Shown here: one piece after another, positions 56,747 through 64,000 of the stretch
How the letters are laid out: the number at the start of each line of letters is the position of its first letter
Position numbering within the stretch: position 1 is the stretch's first letter
Source: Pseudomonas knackmussii B13
GTDB lineage: Bacteria > Pseudomonadota > Gammaproteobacteria > Pseudomonadales > Pseudomonadaceae
DNA: 64,000 nt
NCBI RefSeq assembly: GCF_000689415.1
Contig: NZ_HG322950.1
Coordinates: forward strand, 4,409,501 to 4,473,500
Reading direction: 5' to 3'
The notes under the pieces: model-generated
Told to the model about the DNA's origin: nothing
What the model saw: only the letters and a program-made list of their open reading frames with translations
Database searches by the model: none
Program-made: the position numbers and the translations under genes

Positions 56747-58114
56747 TCACTTGCCGGCCTGGCGCAGCATGTCGGTGGTGAACATGAAGGGCTTCAGCCG
56801 GTCGCCATTGACCTGCGGCGCAGCGCCCTCGTTGGTCAGCCGGTCGGCCAGGTAGGAGCCGGCGATCAGGTCGTGGTAGACCGTGACGCCCGCCTGGAAG
56901 ACCTTCGCGCCGTAGGCGTAGTAGGCGTTGAGGAAGTTGGTCCGCCACAACTCGCCATGGGCGTCGTAGTTGTCCGCCATGATGGCGTTCCAGGTGTCCT
57001 CGTCGATGTACAGGACGCGCTTGGCGTACTGGTGGCGATAACCTTCCTTCAGGGTCGCCTCCAGCACCCAGACCCGGTGCAGCTCGTAGCGCATCACGCT
57101 GGGGTCGATGCTGCCGGGCTTGAGCAGGTCCGCGTACTTGACCCCTTCGGCCTCGAGTCGATAGCCGTTGTAGGGGATGTACATCTCGCGCTTGCCGAGC
57201 AGCTTCCAGCTGTAGCGTTCGGGCGAACCGTTGAAGAGCCGGTCGTCATCGATGGTGCGGAAGCCGCCGACCCCCAGCGGGATGTCGAAGCCATAGCCGG
57301 GGGACTGGCGCACACGGCGGGTGCCGGGGTTGTATTGCCAGCTGGTCTGCGGGTTCTTCGCCTCGTTGAAGTAGGTGTAGGTCAGCGACACCTGGCCCTT
57401 GTCGCGGTCCGGCTTGAGGGTGGTGACCCGCGACAGGGCGAAGACCCCGTCGGTGGGCTGGCCGGCGTACTGGTCGCCGGTCAGGTCGAGGATCTCGAAG
57501 CGCATCCGGCCCCAGGCGATCTTGCCGTCCTGGTAGACCACGGCCTGGTCGTACTCGCCGTCTTCCTCGGCGGCATAGGCCGGCAGGAGAATGTTGCGCA
57601 GCACTTCGTCGCCGTTCTTCGGAATCGGGAAAGGCGTGCCGCCGCGCAGTGCGCGCTCACCCATGTTGCCGTCCTCGAGCTCCGCGCTGGCGGCGTTCTT
57701 GCGGGCGATTTCGCAGCGATAGTCGTCGTAGCGGAAGTCCCGATGACTGGGGTAGACGGGAATCGCGAAGCTCGCCGGGTACTTGTGCAGCAGCGCCTTC
57801 TGCCCGTCGGACAGGCGCGCCTCGTACTGCGCCATGTTCTGCGCGGTGATGGTGAACAGCGGTTTTTCCCCGGCATAGGGATCGGGATGGCGCGCGCCCA
57901 CCCCGTCGAACTTCAGGCCCGGCGGCGTGCCCAGCCACTTGCCGCTGTAGGGCGGGATGCTGCCGTCGGCGTTGCCGGCCTTTTCCGCGCCCAGGCAGGT
58001 GAGTTCGCGGCCGAGCTTTTCCACATCGGCGGGGCTGGCCGCGCCCAGGGCGAGCCCGCTGCCCAGCATCAGCGTCGCCGCGAGCGGCAGCGCGCCAAGA
58101 ATCGTGTGCTTCAT
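56747..58114 (-). CDS. DUF1329 family exported protein
   Basis: This 455-residue protein has a signal peptide (MKHTILGALPLAATLMLGSGLALGAA) and family segments GGTPFPIPKNGDEVLRNI, NPGTRRVRQSPGYGFD, MYIPYNGYRLE and RHQYAKRVLYIDEDTWN. DUF1329 proteins have a LolA/LppX-like lipid-binding fold. It lies first in the leftward DUF1329-DUF1302-YCF48-MMPL order and may carry a hydrophobic ligand across the periplasm (inferred). Confidence 0.88.
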   Translation of the reverse strand: MKHTILGALPLAATLMLGSGLALGAASPADVEKLGRELTCLGAEKAGNADGSIPPYSGKWLGTPPGLKFDGVGARHPDPYAGEKPLFTITAQNMAQYEARLSDGQKALLHKYPASFAIPVYPSHRDFRYDDYRCEIARKNAASAELEDGNMGERALRGGTPFPIPKNGDEVLRNILLPAYAAEEDGEYDQAVVYQDGKIAWGRMRFEILDLTGDQYAGQPTDGVFALSRVTTLKPDRDKGQVSLTYTYFNEAKNPQTSWQYNPGTRRVRQSPGYGFDIPLGVGGFRTIDDDRLFNGSPERYSWKLLGKREMYIPYNGYRLEAEGVKYADLLKPGSIDPSVMRYELHRVWVLEATLKEGYRHQYAKRVLYIDEDTWNAIMADNYDAHGELWRTNFLNAYYAYGAKVFQAGVTVYHDLIAGSYLADRLTNEGAAPQVNGDRLKPFMFTTDMLRQAGK

Positions 58115-58188
58115 GGTGTCTTCTTCCTCTGCGAAGGTCCGGCCGCGCGGGGCGGGCCGGCCTTGTGGTCGTCCACGGGTACGCGGGA

Positions 58189-59379
58189 TCAGGCGAACAG
58201 CTCGCCCTGCACCCGGGTTTCGCTGGCGATGAAGGTCGCGCCGGTTTCCTCGGCGAAGGCGCGCACATAGGCCTCGGCGTCCACGCAGCTTTCCGGCGCC
58301 AGCAGGCCCTGGCCACGGATGCGGCCGTCCAGGTAGGCCTCGATGAACAGGCGCGCGCAGGTCGGGGTCGGGTCGGCGGTGCTGTCGTCGGTCTCCTCCA
58401 CCGGCAATTGCAGGTGTTGCTCGACCACGCTGCACACTTCGGCGCCGTCGCGCAGGCCACGGACCTCAACGCGCATGGCCACCGCCCAGGGCTCGTCGGA
58501 CAGGTCGACGCTCAGGGCCTTGCGCCCGGCCTCGCTGGACAGGTGCTGGGTGAGGAACTTGAGCGGCGAGATGCCCAGCGCCTCGATCTTCTCCGGGCTG
58601 CCCAGGCCGAGGTCGATCATCGATTGCCAGATCTTCGAACCGGCCTCGGGAATGAAGCCGATGCGGTTGGTGACCTGCTGCAGGCCGGGGATGCAATGCG
58701 GCAGGGTGACGGTTTCGCCGTGGCCGATGAAGAACCCCGGGTAGTGCTTGAACGGCGCCGAGTAAGGCACCTCCAGGCGACCGCCCCAGCCGGGCATCTT
58801 GCGGTACTGGCCGTCGACGAACTGAACCACTTCGCCGCAGGTGATGTGCATCATGTGGTCGACCACCGCCGGCGACAGCAGGTCCGGCACGAAGGGCACG
58901 GCGGTGGCCAGGTGGATTTCCGTGGCGCTGTCCAGGCGATCGACCAGCATGCGCGCGATCACGTTGCTCAGGCCGGGCGTCGAGCCGCAACCGACGACCA
59001 GGCGAATCCCGGCTTCCAGGGCGCGCTGCTGATAGCTCGGATCGAGGTAGAGAGCCTCGGCGACATCATGGTCGTCGTTGATGTCGATGTAGTCGACGCG
59101 GGCGCGCAGGGCCGCCTCGATCACCGGCACCGCGCTGCGATAGAACGGACCGACCGCGTTGAACACCAGGTCGACGCCATCGAGCAGCGCGTCCAGGCAC
59201 GCCGGGTCGAGCACGTCGGCCCGCGCCGCCTTCACCTGCGAGCCCAGGTCGGCGGCGAGTTTCTCGGCGACCTCGAGGTTCAGGTCCGCCACCACGTATT
59301 CCACCGAGGGATGACGCGGCACCAACTGGCGCGCCACGTTGGCCCCGACATTCCCGCACCCCAACAGCAAGATCTTCAT
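58189..59379 (-). CDS. Saccharopine dehydrogenase-family oxidoreductase
   Basis: This 396-residue protein has a Rossmann domain (LLLGCGNVGANVARQL), DYIDINDDHDVAEAL and GCGSTPGLSNVIARML, which place it with saccharopine dehydrogenase-like proteins. Lysine metabolism is not indicated by the context. It could be an NAD(P)-dependent dehydrogenase for a compound in the degradation pathway. It lies between the DUF1329 and DAO-type flavoprotein genes on the same strand. Confidence 0.85.
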   Translation of the reverse strand: MKILLLGCGNVGANVARQLVPRHPSVEYVVADLNLEVAEKLAADLGSQVKAARADVLDPACLDALLDGVDLVFNAVGPFYRSAVPVIEAALRARVDYIDINDDHDVAEALYLDPSYQQRALEAGIRLVVGCGSTPGLSNVIARMLVDRLDSATEIHLATAVPFVPDLLSPAVVDHMMHITCGEVVQFVDGQYRKMPGWGGRLEVPYSAPFKHYPGFFIGHGETVTLPHCIPGLQQVTNRIGFIPEAGSKIWQSMIDLGLGSPEKIEALGISPLKFLTQHLSSEAGRKALSVDLSDEPWAVAMRVEVRGLRDGAEVCSVVEQHLQLPVEETDDSTADPTPTCARLFIEAYLDGRIRGQGLLAPESCVDAEAYVRAFAEETGATFIASETRVQGELFA

Positions 59380-59457
59380 GCTTACCTCTCTTTGTGCTTC
59401 TTGTTTTCGTGTTAAGCCGTTCTCACCCCGGGCGCGGCCCTCGCGGACCCTCGCCGC

Positions 59458-60825
59458 TCAGACCAGGTCGAGGCGGTCCGCCAGCCTGGCCGCGGGGATC
59501 AGCACGCGGCGGATCTTGGTTTCGAAGCGTCCCGGCAGGCGTACCGCCTGCGGCTGCTCCAGCGGCAGCAGGGCATCGTCCGGACGGTCGGCGGCGAGCG
59601 CGCGCGCCAGGTCCATGCCCAGCAGCGGGCCCATGAGGTTGCCCCAGGAGCCGAGGTTCATCAGCGCCAGCACGCCCTCGTCCACCCGGAACAGCTTCGG
59701 GTAGGCGGCGTCGTAGGCCGACGACGAGTTGGCGGTCATGCCGGTCCAGTAGGACTCCAGCTCGATGGGCGCATCGCCCACCCCCGGGAAGGTGCGGCGC
59801 AGGTAGCGCACGAAGCTGGCGAAGTGGACGTCCGCGCACTGCGCCTGGCGGTGCCGCGGGATGGTCGCGGTGACCAGCCGCCCGCGCCCGTCGACGACCA
59901 GCGGATAGAGACCGGCGGGGTACTGCATGAGCGCCACGCGGGCCGGGTTGATCGCATCGAGCACGGCCGCCGGCAGCGGCCGTGTGGCCATGCCGCAGGC
60001 GACCAGGGGGAACTGGGTCCGCGCCAGTTCCGGGAAGAAGGCGTTGCCGGTGTGACCGCTGGTGCACAGCACCACGCGCGCCGCGCGCACGCTGCCGGTG
60101 GCGGTGCGCACACGCCAGCGGTTGCCGTCGCGCTCGCAGGCCAGCACGCAGGAATTGCCGAACACCGAGGCCCCGGCGCGCACGGCGGCGGCGGCCATGC
60201 CCTGGGTGAAGAGGTAGGGGTTGATCCGCCCGCCTTCGCGCCAGTGGATGCCCTGGGTGTAGAGGTCGGTACCGAGCATCTCCCGCAGGCGCGCCTGGCC
60301 GACCAGTTCGACGTCGTAGCCGAACCCCTTCCACTGCTGCGTCTGTTTCACCAGCGCGGCGCTCGGTCGGCGCGCCGCTTCGAGCATGCCGCAGGCCGCC
60401 GCATCGGCGTCCAGGCCATGCTTGCGGCAGAGCTCGAAGACGATGTTGCGCTGCTCGATGAAGGTTTCGATGAAGCGCCGCCCCTGGTCGCGATGGGCGC
60501 GCAGCGGTTCGAAGGAGCTCAGGTAGGGCTGCACGTGCCCGGCGTTGCGCCCGGAGGCGCCGCTGGCCGGCTGGTCGGCTTCCAGCAGCACGCTGCGTAC
60601 GCCGCGCTCGGCCAGGTGCAGGACCAGGGAAGTCCCGGCCAGGCCGGCGCCGACGACCACCACATCGGCGTCCAGGTCGCCGTCCAGCGCCGCGTACACG
60701 GGCGCGGGTTGCGCCGCCGGCCAGCCGCTGAAGCGGATCGGCACCACGCCGGCCTCGTAGGCCTGGGCGATGGGGAACTGCGGAACCCGTCCGCACGCGG
60801 CTTGCCGATCGATCGCACTGCTCAC
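59458..60825 (-). CDS. FAD-dependent oxidoreductase of the D-amino-acid oxidase (DAO) family
   Basis: This 455-residue flavoprotein has the FAD motif VVVVGAGLAGTSLVLHLAERG, GRNAGHVQPY and the C-terminal GSWGNLMGPLLGMDLARAL. The GTG at 60825 is taken as start because AAGGAG lies 7-8 bases upstream and no ATG is in reach. It belongs with gamma-glutamylputrescine- or glycine-oxidase-like enzymes; the substrate is unknown. It lies upstream of the saccharopine-dehydrogenase-like gene on the same strand. An 18-bp palindrome lies 87 bp upstream. Confidence 0.87.
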   Translation of the reverse strand: MSSAIDRQAACGRVPQFPIAQAYEAGVVPIRFSGWPAAQPAPVYAALDGDLDADVVVVGAGLAGTSLVLHLAERGVRSVLLEADQPASGASGRNAGHVQPYLSSFEPLRAHRDQGRRFIETFIEQRNIVFELCRKHGLDADAAACGMLEAARRPSAALVKQTQQWKGFGYDVELVGQARLREMLGTDLYTQGIHWREGGRINPYLFTQGMAAAAVRAGASVFGNSCVLACERDGNRWRVRTATGSVRAARVVLCTSGHTGNAFFPELARTQFPLVACGMATRPLPAAVLDAINPARVALMQYPAGLYPLVVDGRGRLVTATIPRHRQAQCADVHFASFVRYLRRTFPGVGDAPIELESYWTGMTANSSSAYDAAYPKLFRVDEGVLALMNLGSWGNLMGPLLGMDLARALAADRPDDALLPLEQPQAVRLPGRFETKIRRVLIPAARLADRLDLV

Positions 60826-60911
60826 TGGCGACTCCTTGGTATGCGCTGCCGGCCTTGTGGCCGGGACAGCTCCAGTGGCATCGATCCTAGAGAGAGGGAG
60901 AAACACCGCTC

Positions 60912-60929
60912 CAGTACCAACTGGTACTG
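60912..60929. promoter_or_regulatory. 18-bp palindrome upstream of the DAO-family gene
   Basis: CAGTACC-AACT-GGTACTG is a perfect inverted repeat with 7-bp arms between the luxR-type gene end and the flavoprotein start. It has the same 4-base core length as the cluster palindrome but an extra base pair in each arm. It may be an operator of the luxR-type protein or of another regulator. Confidence 0.55.
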
Positions 60930-60947
60930 AGAACGCGGGTTCCGGCG

Positions 60948-62189
60948 TCAGCGCAGCAGGGCGACGCTCCGGCACATCAGGCGCACCAGGTCGGTCTGGC
61001 CCTTGATGCCGAGCTTGGCGTAGATGTTCTTCGAATAATTGCGCGCGGCAGTCACGGCGATGTTCATCTGCCCGGCCGCTTCGCTGATCGTCCGCCCGGT
61101 GGCCAGCCAGGCCGCCAGGCGCGCCTCCTGGCGGGTCAGGCCGAAGAGCTGGCCGAGCAGCTCGGGCGAGTGGGCGCGCGGGACTTGCGATGCAGCCTCG
61201 CACTGGGAAAGCTCGCAGAGGTGGACGATCACGCTGGGCACCTGCTCGCCCTGGTAATAAGGCGCCGGCGGCACCGGCGCGACCAGGATGCCGAGCAAGG
61301 TGCCGTCGCGCGCCTGCAGGCGCACCCGCTCGCCGGGACCGTTGCGCGCCTGCAGAACCTTTGCGACAGCCGCCTCCAACGCCTGCTGCGCTCCGCGCTC
61401 CTCGACCTGCAAGCGCCCCTGGCGAATCTCGATGCCGACCTGCCGGGCGATGATCGCGCGGGCCGCACGGTTCGCGCAGAGCACCCGCGCATGGCCATCC
61501 AGCAGCAGGCAACCGAGCGCCAGGTGGTCGAGGCTGCCCTCGTACACCGCCTTCTCGGCCTCCTCGCGCTTGAGCCGGGCGTACAGGCCCAGCGACCGGG
61601 AAAGATGCGGCAGCAATTGCGCCAGCAAGGCGCGCTCCTCCGCAGCGAAGGCCTGCCCGGACAGCCGCAGGCCACGCACCACGTCGATCCAGCAGCGCAT
61701 GCCGCCGGGCTCTGCGAAGCAACCGCGCAGGCACCGCCCGATGCCCAGCGAAACCATGAAGGCGGCACAGTCCCCCTCCACGTCGCCCGGCCCGAACTCG
61801 ATCAGCGTGCCCGGCGCCACCGACTCCGGACGCACCAGCTCGATGTGCCAGAAGCGCTCGCGGGAAACCTGCTCGGCGAGGTCCCAGTCAGTGCGATCAT
61901 CGGCGTCCAGGGCCATCACCTGGACATCCCGGGGCTGGTCCTCGGAATGATGCAGGGTGATGGTCACGTTGAAGGCGCCGAGCAACTGCCGCAGGCGCTC
62001 GGCCAGGCCGAACCAGGGCCGCGCCTCGCTGAGCCCCTCGTAGGCCAGGCCGATCAGCTCCGCCAGAGCCTCGGCGACCTGCCAAGGCGGCGAGGAAGCC
62101 TGGGCGCCGCACAGCAGCACCCCCAGCCCTTGTTCACGGCCCACGACGGCGCGGACCGCTCCCTGCATCTCGGTGAAGGCGAACTTCAT
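60948..62189 (-). CDS. LuxR-type transcriptional regulator
   Basis: This 413-residue protein has a C-terminal LuxR/FixJ-type helix-turn-helix (about 350-405): LTRQEARLAAWLATGRTISEAA then MNIAVTAARNYSKNIYAKLGIKGQTDLV. The long N-terminal region shows no autoinducer domain I recognise; residues about 225-330 look PAS-like. It begins MKFAFTEMQG, which copies the start of the acyl-CoA dehydrogenase gene (MEFAFTDEQQ) together with its leader and promoter. The promoter carries the cluster palindrome, so it probably regulates itself and the catabolic operons. LuxR-type regulators also control steroid genes in Comamonas. Confidence 0.85.
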   Translation of the reverse strand: MKFAFTEMQGAVRAVVGREQGLGVLLCGAQASSPPWQVAEALAELIGLAYEGLSEARPWFGLAERLRQLLGAFNVTITLHHSEDQPRDVQVMALDADDRTDWDLAEQVSRERFWHIELVRPESVAPGTLIEFGPGDVEGDCAAFMVSLGIGRCLRGCFAEPGGMRCWIDVVRGLRLSGQAFAAEERALLAQLLPHLSRSLGLYARLKREEAEKAVYEGSLDHLALGCLLLDGHARVLCANRAARAIIARQVGIEIRQGRLQVEERGAQQALEAAVAKVLQARNGPGERVRLQARDGTLLGILVAPVPPAPYYQGEQVPSVIVHLCELSQCEAASQVPRAHSPELLGQLFGLTRQEARLAAWLATGRTISEAAGQMNIAVTAARNYSKNIYAKLGIKGQTDLVRLMCRSVALLR

Positions 62190-62269
62190 GGCAGGCAGCC
62201 CTGTCGAGTCGGATGGAGGCAGTCTGGCCGCAGCGCGGGTGGGGGGAATCGTCCGAATGGACGTGGGGG
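62170..62269. repeat. 100-bp duplicated promoter/leader block, copy B
   Basis: It is the partner of 51163-51262, covering the first codons, leader and palindrome of the luxR-type gene. It aligns without gaps over 100 bp. Confidence 0.85.
62250..62263. promoter_or_regulatory. Shared palindrome of the steroid-type cluster, copy B
   Basis: CGTCCGAATGGACG lies 61 bp upstream of the luxR-type start codon, identical in sequence and spacing to copy A, which suggests autoregulation. Confidence 0.8.
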
Positions 62270-62342
62270 CTTGCCGGAGCCGGCCTTTCGCAGGAGCGAG
62301 CTTGCTCGCGAACCGAGGCAACCGGCCGGCTGCAGAACCCCC

Positions 62343-62426
62343 CGTTCTGCCGAACAGCCCCCTCTCCCGCTTGCGGGGGAGGGTTAGGGAGGGGGAGCGG
62401 AGTCAGGCTTGGCGCCGATGCTGGGG
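62343..62426. repeat. Conserved C-rich intergenic repeat, copy 2 (inverted)
   Basis: Its reverse complement nearly equals 4611-4690, including GCGGGAGAGGGG and CCTAACCCTCCCCCGC and both flanks. Confidence 0.7.
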
Positions 62427-62550
62427 CGAAGTCCGCTACCCTCTCCCCAGCCCTCTCCTACGCGGCCCGCCCTGAAGGGAGAAGGAGCCGTTCGGCATCA
62501 TCCTGTAGGAACGGATTCATCCGCGATTATCCCTGCACCGAGACAACCCT

Positions 62551-62597
62551 GTAGGAGCGCGCCATGCGCGCGATTCGCGGCCATGGGCCGCTCCTAC
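62551..62597. repeat. REP-like palindrome
   Basis: It is the same 47-bp compound palindrome as at 45436-45482, located after the leftward SDR gene. A half copy also occurs at about 63538-63559 between the SDR and the last gene. Confidence 0.85.
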
Positions 62598-62629
62598 AGG
62601 GGAACTCCGTATGTTGAGGTTTGCGGGTC

Positions 62630-63505
62630 TCAGGTGCCGTAGACCTTCTGCGCCGGCACCGCTTGTTCGATCAGGGCATCCACTGCCGCACCGACTTCCG
62701 CCGGCTGCCAGCGCGCGCCCTTGTCGAGTTGCGGACCCAGGCGCCAACCGTCGGCGATGGACAGCTTGCCGCCTTCCACCTCGAACAGCTTTCCAGTGAC
62801 GTGCTGCGAGTCCTCGGACACCAGCCAGGCCACCAGTGGCGCGACGTTTTCCGGGGCGAAGTGGTCGAAGCCTTCTTCCGGCTTTTTCATCGTCGCGGCG
62901 AACACCTGTTCGGTCATGCCGGTGCGCGCGGCCGGGGCCAGGGCGTTGGCGGTGATGCCGTAGCGCGCCAGTTCCGCCGCCTGCACCAGGGTCAGGGAGG
63001 CGATGCCGCCCTTGGCTGCTGCGTAGTTGGATTGGCCGATGCTGCCTTGCAGCCCGGCGCCGGAGCTGGTGTTGATGATGCGCGCCTGCACCTTGGCGCC
63101 CTGCTTCGCCTGCTCGCGCCAGTGCTTCACGGCGTGGCTGGCGATGCAGAAGTGGCCCTTCAGGTGCACGGCCATCACCGCGTCCCAGTCGGCTTCGGTG
63201 AGGCTGGCGAACATGCGGTCGCGGCAGATGCCGGCGTTGTTGACCACCGCGTGCAGGTCGCCGAAGGCGGCGATGGCCGAGCCGACGATCTCGCCAGCTT
63301 CGACGTAGTCGGTGATGTCGTGGCAGTCGCCGATGGCGCTGCCGCCCTGGTCGCGGATCAGCGCCACCACGCCGGCGACGGCTTCGCGGTTGATGTCGTT
63401 GACCACGACTTTCGCGCCCTCGGCCGCCAGGGCCAGGGCATAGGCGCGGCCAAGGCCGCCCCCGGCGCCGGTGATGATGACGACGCGGTCTTTGCAGATT
63501 GGCAT
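62630..63505 (-). CDS. Short-chain dehydrogenase/reductase (Hsd4A/MFE-2-like)
   Basis: This 291-residue SDR has ITGAGGGLGRAYALALAAEGAKVVVNDIN, NNAGICRDRMFASL, SNYAAAKGG (Tyr/Lys) and LAPAARTGMTEQVF. The motif set is that of the dehydrogenase part of peroxisomal multifunctional enzyme 2 and of mycobacterial Hsd4A, which act on 17-beta-hydroxysteroids and steroid side-chain 3-hydroxyacyl-CoA. The gene is preceded, on the same strand, by the final thiolase gene. The steroid assignment is inferred. Confidence 0.88.
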   Translation of the reverse strand: MPICKDRVVIITGAGGGLGRAYALALAAEGAKVVVNDINREAVAGVVALIRDQGGSAIGDCHDITDYVEAGEIVGSAIAAFGDLHAVVNNAGICRDRMFASLTEADWDAVMAVHLKGHFCIASHAVKHWREQAKQGAKVQARIINTSSGAGLQGSIGQSNYAAAKGGIASLTLVQAAELARYGITANALAPAARTGMTEQVFAATMKKPEEGFDHFAPENVAPLVAWLVSEDSQHVTGKLFEVEGGKLSIADGWRLGPQLDKGARWQPAEVGAAVDALIEQAVPAQKVYGT

Positions 63506-63589
63506 GGGGTACTCCGGTAATTCAGATTGGCGAGAATCGCGGGCATGGCCCGCTCCTACATGGAGGCCCGCAGGAGAGGGGCGACTCGC

Positions 63590-64000
63590 TCACAGCCTTT
63601 CGATAATCGTCACGTTCGCCTGCCCACCGCCTTCGCACATGGTCTGCAGGCCATAACGCCCGCCCGCGCGTTCCAGCTCGTGGAGCAGCGTGGTCATCAA
63701 CCGGGCGCCCGTTGCGCCCAACGGATGGCCGAGGGCGATGGCGCCGCCGTTGACGTTGGTGCGTTCGTGGGGGTAGCCGGTTTCCTCCAGCCAGGCCATG
63801 ACCACCGAGGCGAAGGCTTCGTTGATCTCCACCCGGTCGATGTCTTCCAGGCGCATGCCGGCCTTCTTCAGCGCGTACTCGGTGGCCGGGATGGGCGCGG
63901 TGAGCATCCACACCGGGTCGTCGGCGCGCACGCTGAGGTGGTGGATGCGGGCTCGCGGAGTCAGGCCGTAGCGCTTGAGCGCCTGCTCGGAAACGATCAG
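63590..64000 (-). CDS. Thiolase, C-terminal part (cut by window end)
   Basis: The frame stays open to the window edge, so the N terminus with the first active-site Cys is missing. The visible 136 residues include VEINEAFASVVMAWL, VNGGAIALGHPLGATGARL and the catalytic Cys in LQTMCEGGGQAN. It resembles thiolases of steroid side-chain beta-oxidation (FadA5 type). It is distinct from the complete thiolase at 46359-47561. Confidence 0.9.
   Translation of the reverse strand: MIVSEQALKRYGLTPRARIHHLSVRADDPVWMLTAPIPATEYALKKAGMRLEDIDRVEINEAFASVVMAWLEETGYPHERTNVNGGAIALGHPLGATGARLMTTLLHELERAGGRYGLQTMCEGGGQANVTIIERL

Larger units (their letters stand above)
62190..62629. other. Gene-free region with promoter and repeats
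   Basis: These 440 bp contain the cluster palindrome (62250-62263), a REP half copy (about 62290-62316), the inverted C-rich repeat (about 62343-62426), another REP half copy (about 62505-62525) and a full REP palindrome (62551-62597). No gene is visible. Confidence 0.7.

Noticed and set aside
58170..58183. CGTCCACGGGTACG upstream of the DUF1329 gene as a fifth cluster operator
   Set aside because: One arm has a mismatch and the core does not fit N-Y-TC; it also lies in the end region of the next gene's surroundings. It could still be a weak site, but I cannot support it.
55235..58270. A 1011-codon open frame on the plus strand
   Set aside because: It is an antisense shadow of the DUF1302 and DUF1329 genes; it spans their intergenic region and has no domain features.
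59437..59448. GCCC-TCGC-GGAC upstream of the saccharopine-dehydrogenase-like gene as an operator
   Set aside because: One arm mismatch in a very GC-rich stretch and no match of the flanks; chance is the simpler explanation.
1..64000. Integrated mobile element or phage
   Set aside because: No integrase, transposase, tRNA attachment site or phage gene was seen; only REP-type intergenic repeats are present.

Overview
The window is chromosomal DNA from a high-GC gammaproteobacterium, almost certainly a Pseudomonas of the P. aeruginosa / P. nitroreducens / P. citronellolis type. The indicators are very GC-rich codon use, a 1311-residue trifunctional PutA with an N-terminal ribbon-helix-helix, a PhaG transacylase/thioesterase, overlapping ATGA/TGATG gene junctions, and many copies of a Pseudomonas-style REP palindrome (GTAGGAGCG...CGCTCCTAC). 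I see no rRNA, tRNA, CRISPR array, transposase or phage gene.

Region 1 (1-9.9 kb): the end of a DUF2157/DUF4824 membrane pair, a small CWC Cys-rich protein with an RsuA-type pseudouridine synthase, two different L,D-transpeptidases, a periplasmic solute-binding protein cotranscribed with a large sensor HD-GYP protein, and phaG.

Region 2 (10-14.7 kb): a sulfide/persulfide detoxification cluster. It holds a BigR/SqrR-like ArsR regulator with a peroxiredoxin, divergent from a persulfide dioxygenase, a rhodanese-like/DUF442-SQR fusion and a TSUP exporter.

Region 3 (14.9-26.3 kb): housekeeping and metabolic genes. These are ppnN, an RlmN-like radical SAM enzyme, a MarR/siderophore-interacting-protein pair with twin operators, putA with GTTGCA operator sites, a P1B-5 metal ATPase with a C-terminal hemerythrin domain, and a cold-shock protein.

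Region 4 (26.6-40.0 kb): an apparent low-oxygen island. An acetate-CoA ligase, pyruvate dehydrogenase E1alpha, E1beta and E2, an acyl carrier protein and a Lon-like protease form one leftward operon. Around it lie pncA, pncB, a CapA-like protein, a GroEL paralogue without the GGM tail, and a Met/His-rich exported protein. Two perfect and two one-mismatch Anr/FNR boxes (TTGAT-N4-ATCAA) lie upstream of all six transcription units.

Region 5 (40.2-64 kb): a catabolic cluster that looks like steroid (sterol/bile acid) degradation. It contains the meta-cleavage lower pathway (hydrolase, hydratase, acetaldehyde dehydrogenase, aldolase), an acyl-CoA-dehydrogenase pair, an IpdF-like SDR, a MaoC hydratase, a thiolase and a ketosteroid isomerase with its catalytic residues. 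It also has an MMPL/YCF48/DUF1302/DUF1329 envelope module, a saccharopine-dehydrogenase-like protein, a DAO-family flavoprotein, a LuxR-type regulator, a further SDR and a second thiolase cut by the window end. Four promoters here, including that of the luxR gene, carry the same palindrome GTCC-N4-GGAC about 57-61 bp upstream of the start codon. The luxR gene and the first acyl-CoA dehydrogenase gene also share a 100-bp duplicated block covering promoter, leader and first codons. This suggests a self-contained, self-regulated regulon.
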